Assembly (NCBI RefSeq): GCF_037414475.1
Contig: NZ_CP147913.1
Coordinates: 2,108,001-2,172,000 of the forward strand
Direction: 5' to 3'
Length of the DNA stretch: 64,000 nucleotides
From: Myxococcus stipitatus
GTDB lineage: Bacteria; Myxococcota; Myxococcia; Myxococcales; Myxococcaceae
The notes under the pieces: generated by a model
The model's database searches: none
What the model saw: the letters and a program-made list of their open reading frames with translations, nothing else
What the model was told of the DNA's origin: nothing
Shown here: positions 27,383 to 34,300 of the stretch, piece after piece
Layout: each line of letters begins with the position of its first letter
Numbering within the stretch: the stretch's first letter is position 1
Made by a program: the position numbers and the translations under genes

Positions 27383-28360
27383 ATGACCAAGCCCGCCCGG
27401 CCGCGTGCGCCTCGGCCTCCCGCCTCCAGCGTCGACCGGCTCGAGTTGATGCACACCTTCCTGCGCATCGTGGATGCTGGGAGCCTGTCCTCTGCCGCCG
27501 CGCAGCTGGGCACCACGCAGCCGACCGTGAGCCGGCGACTCCAGGCGCTCGAGCGCTCACTGGGCCTGCGACTGCTGCAACGCTCCACCCACGCGATGAA
27601 GCTCACCGAGGATGGCACGCGCTGCTATGAGCGCGCGAAGGAGCTGGTGGCGAACTGGGAGCGGCTCGAGGCCGACTTGAGGGGCGCGAGCGACGAGCCC
27701 GAGGGGACACTGCGCGTCGTGGTCCCTCATGCGTTCGGCCAGCAATTGCTGGTGGAGCCGCTGACGGAGTACCTGAATCGCCATGCGCGGGTCTCGGTCG
27801 AATGGCTGCTACATGACCGGGCCGTGGACTTCATCGCCGAGGGCATCGACTGCGCCATTCAAGTGGGCGAGGTCCGCGACCCCAGCGTGGTCGCCGTCCG
27901 CGTGGCCGAGGTGCCCCGCATCGTCACCGCCGCGCCGTCGCTGCTCTCGGGCCGTCCCCTGCCCACCCATCCCGATGAACTGGCGCGACTGCCCTGGCTG
28001 TCGCTTCGCACGTTCTACCGGAGCGAGCTGTCGCTCACCCACGTGGACACCGGAGAGGTCCAGCGCATCACCTTCCGACCCCGGCTGAGCACGGACAGCC
28101 TCTATGCCATCCGCAGCGCCGCGGTGAAGGGGCTCGGCGTCTGCGTGGGCTCGGCCTGGGTCTTCCAGGAGGAAATCGAGAGAGGCCGCCTGCGGCATCT
28201 GGCCCCCCACTGGAGGGCCGCGTCCCTGCCCGTGTCCATCATCTATCCGTCCGCCCGCTTCCACCCCGCGAGGCTGCGTACGTTCGTGGCGATGATGCGG
28301 CAGTCGATTCCCTCGGCCCTCTCCGGGGCCGCGCAGACGCCCCGGCGCCAGCGCCCCTGA
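27383..28360 (+). CDS. LysR-family transcriptional regulator
   Basis: A 325-residue protein starting at ATG 27383. The HTH reads LSSAAAQLGTTQPTVSRRLQ, about residues 40-60, after a Pro/Arg-rich lead. A C-terminal co-inducer domain follows (GTLRVVVPHAFGQQLL, then MVAVRVAEVP-like strands). It is divergent from the MFS transporter gene. A LysR-type activator or repressor of that pump is inferred. Confidence 0.88.
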   Translation: MTKPARPRAPRPPASSVDRLELMHTFLRIVDAGSLSSAAAQLGTTQPTVSRRLQALERSLGLRLLQRSTHAMKLTEDGTRCYERAKELVANWERLEADLRGASDEPEGTLRVVVPHAFGQQLLVEPLTEYLNRHARVSVEWLLHDRAVDFIAEGIDCAIQVGEVRDPSVVAVRVAEVPRIVTAAPSLLSGRPLPTHPDELARLPWLSLRTFYRSELSLTHVDTGEVQRITFRPRLSTDSLYAIRSAAVKGLGVCVGSAWVFQEEIERGRLRHLAPHWRAASLPVSIIYPSARFHPARLRTFVAMMRQSIPSALSGAAQTPRRQRP

Positions 28361-28476
28361 AGCCACCGCCGACCCACAGAAGAGTGACTCTCTCGCGAAT
28401 CCCTCGAAATTTTCGCCTCACGTTCGCGTTCTGGAGCCGGCCGTGTCCGCCACCTCGTCCGGCACCGGAGCCCCTC

Positions 28477-28971
28477 ATGAAGCTGTCCGTTCCACTGGTC
28501 ATCGCACTCGTCGCATTGCCCTCCTTCGCGCAAGCGCCCGCCCAGGACACCACCGCCGCCCAGCAGCAGGTCCAGGGCGTCATCGAGGACTTCCGTCAGT
28601 CCATCATCAAGAGGGACAAGAAGAAGTTCCTCGGCCTGTTCCTGAATGACGACGTCATCCTGCAGCCCGTCCAGGGGGAGGAGCTCCTCAAGAAGCTCCG
28701 CGCGAAGAACCCCAAGGCGAGCAAGGTTCCCACCCAGAAGAAAATCACCCCCTCGTCCTTCATCGCGGATGTCGCCGCCGACAAGGAACCCAGCGAGGAG
28801 AAGTTCACCAACATCCACATCACCACGGATGGGAACGTCGCCGCCGTCTCCTTCGACTTCACCTTCCACCTGGGAGACCGCGTCATCAACCGAGGCCAGG
28901 AACACTGGCTCCTGGTGAATTCAGACACCGGCTGGAAGATTGCCTCCGTCGTCTATTCCAACAACGACTAG
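28477..28971 (+). CDS. Exported NTF2-like (DUF4440/SnoaL) protein
   Basis: A 164-residue protein. ATG 28477 has GGAG upstream and begins a Sec signal ending SFAQA. The mature domain (QGVIEDFRQSIIKRDKKKFL, then EHWLLVNSDTGWKIASVVYS) fits the DUF4440/NTF2-like fold. No catalytic residue is recognised. It is followed by a clear terminator. Confidence 0.7.
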   Translation: MKLSVPLVIALVALPSFAQAPAQDTTAAQQQVQGVIEDFRQSIIKRDKKKFLGLFLNDDVILQPVQGEELLKKLRAKNPKASKVPTQKKITPSSFIADVAADKEPSEEKFTNIHITTDGNVAAVSFDFTFHLGDRVINRGQEHWLLVNSDTGWKIASVVYSNND

Positions 28972-28991
28972 CGGCGCACGGCGGGCGTTGA

Positions 28992-29029
28992 TGGGTTCAG
29001 GTGGCGCTCCCGGCCGCTGCCTGAACCCA
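28992..29029. terminator. Terminator between convergent genes
   Basis: A perfect 10-bp inverted repeat (TGGGTTCAGG / CCTGAACCCA) with an 18-nt GC-rich loop. It is placed between the ends of the NTF2-like gene and the DHCW cupin gene and likely acts in both directions. Confidence 0.6.
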
Positions 29030-29036
29030 GGACACC

Positions 29037-29366
29037 TCAGTCCACGATGAACAGCCGGGCGCCTGTCTGGGTCGACGAGCGGTGCTTCCCGTCGTCATCC
29101 GCGACCTGATAGCTCATCATCGGCCCCAGCTCGAAGCGTCGGCCGTCTTGCAGCTCGGTGAGCAGCGTCCCCTCCAGCACGAGCAGGATGTGTCCTCGGG
29201 CGCACCAGTGGTCCGCGACGTAGCCAGGGGTGTACTCGACGAGCCGGACCCGGATGTCTCCCAACTGGAGCGTGCGCCAGAGCGCCTTGCCCGAATCTCC
29301 CGGGTGCTCGGTGGGCGGGATGCTGCTCCAATCCGTGGTGCAGAAGGGGATGTTCGAGATCTTCAG
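29037..29366 (-). CDS. DHCW-motif cupin protein, apparent CTG start
   Basis: A 109-residue single-domain cupin. The reading frame continues upstream of the first ATG/GTG-type start (29264) with convincing sequence (KISNIPFCTTDWSSIPPTEH). It is closed by TGA further upstream with no ATG, GTG or TTG between. CTG at 29366 lies six bases after AAGGAG, so it is the likely start. The motif DHWCARGHILLVLEG is the DHCW signature, and the beta-barrel continues to LFIVD. These small cupins have no known function. Confidence 0.7.
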   Translation of the reverse strand: MKISNIPFCTTDWSSIPPTEHPGDSGKALWRTLQLGDIRVRLVEYTPGYVADHWCARGHILLVLEGTLLTELQDGRRFELGPMMSYQVADDDGKHRSSTQTGARLFIVD

Positions 29367-29406
29367 ATGAGGCTCCTTCCCGGTGCGTCGGAGGCTTCAC
29401 TCTATT

Positions 29407-29580
29407 TCACGCGCCCGGGTCGACCGGTAGCCCATGGCTCGTGAAGGAGAACACCAGCGATGTCTCGATGTGGCTCACCTCGGGGCGGCTGGTGAAGGAG
29501 AGGATGGTCAGCCGCCGCAGGTGCTCACCGATGTTGCCGAAGGCTTCCCCCACGTGGAGCCAGCGCTGCACGGCAATCAG
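29407..29580 (-). pseudogene. Possible remnant of an Lrp/AsnC-type regulator C-terminus
   Basis: A minus-strand frame ending at TGA 29407 reads GNIGEHLRRLTILSFTSRPE then VSHIETSLVFSFTSHGLP. The SHIETSLVF segment resembles the last strand of Lrp/AsnC ligand-binding domains. No intact N-terminus exists, because the frame upstream runs into the LysR gene's end. It may be a decayed leftover; similarity was judged by eye. Confidence 0.3.
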
Positions 29581-29626
29581 CGACTGGAGCCCAGGCGCCT
29601 CGGAAGCGCGCGAAGCCCTGAGGGCG

Positions 29627-30529
29627 CTACTCCCGGGCTGGCAATCCGGCCGCCCGGGACGTGGCCCTGGCCTCGGTGAGCAGCCACTCCTTGAACAGGG
29701 CCACGTCCTCTCGGCCCGACAGGGGCCGGGGGTGGACCAGCCAATAGCCGAAGTCGTTGGGGAGCACCTTCGCGAAGGGCTGGACCAACCGTCCGGCCTT
29801 CACGTCATCGGCGGCGAGCAACATCCGCCCCAACGCCACACCATCCCCCTGACGCGCCGCCTGGAGCACCAGACCGGCGTCATTGAGCGTGAGGCCCTTG
29901 TCGGTCTCCACGCCCTTCACTCCCGCCGCGTCCAGCCAACGGCGCCACCCATCCTTCGGCGTGTCGTGGATGAGCTGGACCTTCGCGAGGTCCGCGGGGG
30001 AGCGCAGCTTCCTGGCGAGCTCCGGACTGCACACGGGGCTCAGTCCCTCCGTGGCGAGTTGCTCCGCCCGCAGGCCCGTCCAACGGCCCAGGCCCGAACG
30101 GATGCCGATGTCGAAGCGGTCGTCGAGGAAGTCCCACAGCTCGGTCGCGCTGGTCAGGTGGAGCTCTATCTCCGGATGGCGCCCGCGGAAGCCCCCCAGT
30201 CGAGGCAGGAGCCAGCAGGAGGCGAACGAGGGCAACACCGTGAGGCGCAAGGGGCCTTGCTCGGCCTTGGACAGGCGGGCGGTCGCCTCGGAGAGACGCT
30301 CGAACGCGGGGGTGAGCTCCCGCAGGTATTCCTGCCCCTTGCGGGTCAGGGTCAGCGCGTGCCCCCGGCGCTCGAACAAGGAGACGCCGAGCCAATCCTC
30401 GAGCTGGCGGACCTGATGGCTGATGGCCGCCTGAGTCACACGAAGTTCGGTGGCGGCGCGGGTGAAGCTCAGGTGGCGCGCGCCCGCCTCGAACGCACGC
30501 AGAGCGCCCAGCGGTGGAATGCGACGCAT
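29627..30529 (-). CDS. LysR-family regulator (GcvA-like)
   Basis: A 300-residue regulator from ATG 30529. The opening MRRIPPLGALRAFEAGARHLS and the HTH FTRAATELRVTQAAISHQVRQ are characteristic of the GcvA/AmpR-like group. The effector domain follows (GPLRLTVLPSFASCWLLPRL). It is divergent from a LysE-type exporter across 119 bp, a common regulator-exporter arrangement, so the exporter is the probable target. Confidence 0.9.
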   Translation of the reverse strand: MRRIPPLGALRAFEAGARHLSFTRAATELRVTQAAISHQVRQLEDWLGVSLFERRGHALTLTRKGQEYLRELTPAFERLSEATARLSKAEQGPLRLTVLPSFASCWLLPRLGGFRGRHPEIELHLTSATELWDFLDDRFDIGIRSGLGRWTGLRAEQLATEGLSPVCSPELARKLRSPADLAKVQLIHDTPKDGWRRWLDAAGVKGVETDKGLTLNDAGLVLQAARQGDGVALGRMLLAADDVKAGRLVQPFAKVLPNDFGYWLVHPRPLSGREDVALFKEWLLTEARATSRAAGLPARE

Positions 30530-30648
30530 GCTCGATGAGCTCCCTTTATCGAGCGGCCGAGGATAGCTCGCTGGGCCCCAGGCTCGAAATGGAGTTTCTG
30601 ACAGGTCGCGCCCCACCGCGATGAACGCCGGCGCATGAGGCCTTCGCC

Positions 30649-31257
30649 ATGATTCCCGCTGAAGTCTGGGTGATGTTCCTGGGGTACACGGTCCCGATGG
30701 TGTTCAGCCCGGGGCCAGGCAACACCGTGCTCGCCACCGCGGGCGGCCGGTTCGGCATCCGAGGCTCGCTGCCATTCTGGCTGGGCTTCGAGGTGGCCAA
30801 CGTCGCGCTCTGTGTCGTCTATGGATTCGGGCTGGGGAGCGTGCTCCAGCAGATTCCCTCGCTGCACCACGTGCTGCGCGTGTGCAGCGTCGCGTACCTG
30901 CTCTATCTCGCGTGGGGGTTCTTCCGCTCCGCTCGTGCTTCGTCGGGAGGACAGGACGAAACGCAGGAGCAGCTGGGGTTCGTCGAGGGGCTGCTCGCCG
31001 TGGGCTTCAATCCCAAGATCCACTCGATGATCCTGGTGATGTTCTCCCAGTTCCTCAACCCAGTGAATGGAACACTCTCACAGGCCGCACAGCTCACGGC
31101 GGCGTTCCTGGGCGTCTGCGTGGTGTGCCACTTCCCCTGGCTCTACGGGGGGAAGGTCATCCTGGGGCGCTTCCGCTCCGAGAAGGCCCTGCGCATCCAG
31201 GGCTGGACGTTCGGGGTGTGCATGGTCGGCGTCGCCGCCTATGTGGCCCTCGCATAG
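30649..31257 (+). CDS. LysE/RhtB-family amino-acid exporter
   Basis: A 202-residue inner-membrane protein with five to six hydrophobic helices. SPGPGNTVLATAGGRFGIRGS is the family signature in helix 1, and GLLAVGFNPKIHSMILVMFSQF is the conserved helix 4 region. Members export amino acids or related metabolites such as homoserine lactones; the substrate is unknown. It is divergent from the GcvA-like LysR gene. Confidence 0.88.
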   Translation: MIPAEVWVMFLGYTVPMVFSPGPGNTVLATAGGRFGIRGSLPFWLGFEVANVALCVVYGFGLGSVLQQIPSLHHVLRVCSVAYLLYLAWGFFRSARASSGGQDETQEQLGFVEGLLAVGFNPKIHSMILVMFSQFLNPVNGTLSQAAQLTAAFLGVCVVCHFPWLYGGKVILGRFRSEKALRIQGWTFGVCMVGVAAYVALA

Positions 31258-31295
31258 ACGGCCGGGTCCTTCACGGCACTGCGTCCAGAACACCC

Positions 31296-31325
31296 GAGCC
31301 GCGGAGCACCATGGCTCCGCGGCTC
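31296..31325. terminator. Bidirectional terminator between exporter and giant OmpA gene
   Basis: A perfect 12-bp inverted repeat (GAGCCGCGGAGC / GCTCCGCGGCTC) with a 6-nt loop, lying between the ends of two convergent genes. Confidence 0.68.
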
Positions 31326-31338
31326 CGTGCTCACGGCA

Positions 31339-34300
31339 TCAACGCTTGATGACGAAGTCCACGCGCCGGTTCTCGCTTCGGCCTTCCGGAGTGTCGTTCG
31401 ACGCCACGGGACGCGAAGGTCCGTAGCCTCGGGCCTCCAGTCGCGAACCGTCGATGCCTCGCTGGATGAGATAGGACCGCACGGCCTCCGCGCGGGACTG
31501 ACTCAGCTCGCGGTTGAGCGTCTCGGGCCCCGTGTTGTCCGTGTGGCCCTCGATGCGAATGGCGACCTCCGGGCGCGCCTTCAACATCTCCACGACCTCA
31601 TCCAACACTCGCGAGCCTTCACCCTCGATGACCGAGAGGCCCACCGGGAACGTGACGCGACGGCCCGACAACGAGAGCTTCTCCTCCGGCACCGCGGACT
31701 TCACCGGCTCGGGGCAGCCCTGATTCTCCGCCGTGCCCTTCTCCTTCGGGCACTTGTCCTCGGAGTCCGGCACTCCGTCGCCGTCCGAATCCTTCACGGC
31801 AGGGCAACCCTGGTTCTCCGCCGTGCCCTTCTCCTTCGGGCACTGGTCCTCGGAGTCCGGCACGCCGTCGCTGTCCGAATCCTTCACGGCAGGGCAACCT
31901 TGGTTCTCCGCCGTGCCCTTCTCCTTCGGGCACTGGTCCTTCGCGTCTGGCACACCATCGCCGTCCTCGTCCGGCTCCGGGCACCCCTGCGACTCGGCGC
32001 TCCCCGCTTCATTCGGGCAACGGTCCAGGCGGTCCACGACGCCATCCCCATCCGAGTCCTGGTCCGGACACCCGTCGTTCTCCGGCACCCCCGCCTCGCT
32101 CGGGCAACGGTCCTTCTTGTCCGGCACCGAGTCCCCATCGCGGTCCTCGTTGGGACGCTGCTCGGGCTCATGCGCCCACGCGATTCCCGCGCCCACGCGC
32201 CACGACGGCGTCCCCGGGATGTCCGTGAAGCCATGCCCCGCCAACGCGTTCAGCTCGAAGCCACTCCCGATGGGCAGCCTCACGCCTCCCAACAACTCCA
32301 CCGCCACATCCGGATGCACCAACGACTCCGCCACCTGCAACGCCAACTCACCTCGCAACCCCTTCCCCCGCGTCGCCACCACCACCGACTGCTCCAACTC
32401 CGTCCCCACGTCCCGGCCCGGCTCCACTTCCTTCGACCTCACCCGCGCCCCCACGCTCGCCCCCAGCGCGAACATCCCCACCTCGCGCCCCAAGGAGACT
32501 CGCGGCGCGAACTGGAGCCCCGCCCAACCCTCCTGCCGACCAAACGCACTCGCCCTTCCTCCCGGCAACCCCACGTCCAACCCCACCGCCAACGACAGCG
32601 GCGCCCCGTCCTCCCGCCTCATCAACGCATAGCGAGCCCCCACCTCCGGCGTCCCAAGCCCCGACGACGCGGGCTCAGAGACTCCCACGTACATCCCCGC
32701 GCCATGCCCACCCTGCGACAGGATGACCGGCAACCGCGCGGACAACTCCAACCTGTCCACCGGAGACCAGGCCCCTTGGAGCCACGTCGAGGTCCGGTAG
32801 TGCAGGATGGAACGGCTGCTCCCATCCGTGCCCTCCAGAATCAGGATGCCGCGCTCGTAACCCGCCAGAAGGCTGAGCCGATAGCCACCCTCCGAGAGCA
32901 CTCGCCCCGTATCCACCATCAACGAGTCCGTCGCCGCGGCACTCAGGCGCAAGCGCTCCGCGTCAAACGCGACCAGCGGACTGGACAGCGTCTGCCCCGC
33001 GGCGCTCGTCGCCACCAGCACCCCCACGAGCCCTCCCATCCGCACGCCATTCCGGAAGGGGCGCTCCTTTCCGCGCCGACGTCCCGCCCACAACACCGCG
33101 AGCACCAGCCCCCCAACCCAAGCAAGCTCTCCTCCCCCACCCGAGGACTGGCACCCACCTCCAGCAATCGACACCACTCGCGCCTGCACCACCACGTCGA
33201 ACTCGCACCGCGCGGAGTTCCCCGCCGTATCCGTCGCGGTGACGACGACGCGCGTCTGTCCCGACGGGAAACGCGTCCCCGACGCCGGGGTCACCATCAC
33301 CGTCGCGGGCCCGGAGACCGAGTCCACCGACTCCGGCAACGTATACGTGACGACCGCTCCACCCCCTTCGTCCTCGGGCACACGCACGCTCGCCGGACAG
33401 GTCAGCGGAGGCGGGGTCGTGTCCCGCACCGTCACCCGGAACGTGCAGGACGCCTGCGCCCCATCCGCGTCCTCCGCCGTCGCCGTGACAACCGTCTCCC
33501 CCAACGGCAGCGTGATTCCCGACGAATGCGAGTACGTCACCGTGGGGTTCGGCGTGGTGTCGTCCGTGGCCGTGGCCGGCGGATACGTCACCGTCGCTCC
33601 CGAGGCCCCCGTCGCCTCCACCTGCACATCCGCCGGGCACGTGATGACCGGAGGGCTGCTCACGGCCACGTTGATGCTCACCGTGGCGACGTTGCTGTCC
33701 AGCCCACAGTCCCGCGCGCGATACGTGAAGCTGTCCGGCCCCGAGTAGCCCGCGTTCGGCGTGTACGTGACGGCGGGCGGCGTGCCGCTCAAGGTCCCAT
33801 GCGTCGGAGGCGTGACGATGACGTAGCTCAGCGGCGGCCCCACATCCACGTCCGTCGCCGCCAGCGTGATGTCCAACGGAGCACCGAACGCGGTGGAGAC
33901 CGACTGGTCCCTCGCCACCGGCGCGGTGTTCGACTGCACCGTCACCATCCGGCCACCATCGACCGCGTTGGCGAAGACGGAGAGCACATGCGCCCCCAGC
34001 GACATGCTCGCCGGAATCGTCACCGTCACTCCCGTGGCGGACATCTCCGTCCCCGGCAACACCCAGAGCCGGCCACCCTCCACCGCCTTCATCCTCACCA
34101 CCGGAAAGTCCGTGGCCGAATCCCGGTAGTCTCCCGAACCGGCCCCCGAGACACCCCGGAACTGCGTCCCCGTCACTCGGACCGGGCAGCCCTGCATCAT
34201 CGTGTCGGGCCCCGTCACCACCGGACGGATGCTCGGCTGCGCGCCCGTGGCATCGAACAACTCCGCGCTCGCCAGCCGCGCGCCCGCCGAGCCATCTCCG

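Noticed and set aside
31731..32000. Regular 90-bp repeats as a CRISPR array
   Set aside because: The units are contiguous with no unique spacers and encode thrombospondin-3 motifs in frame.
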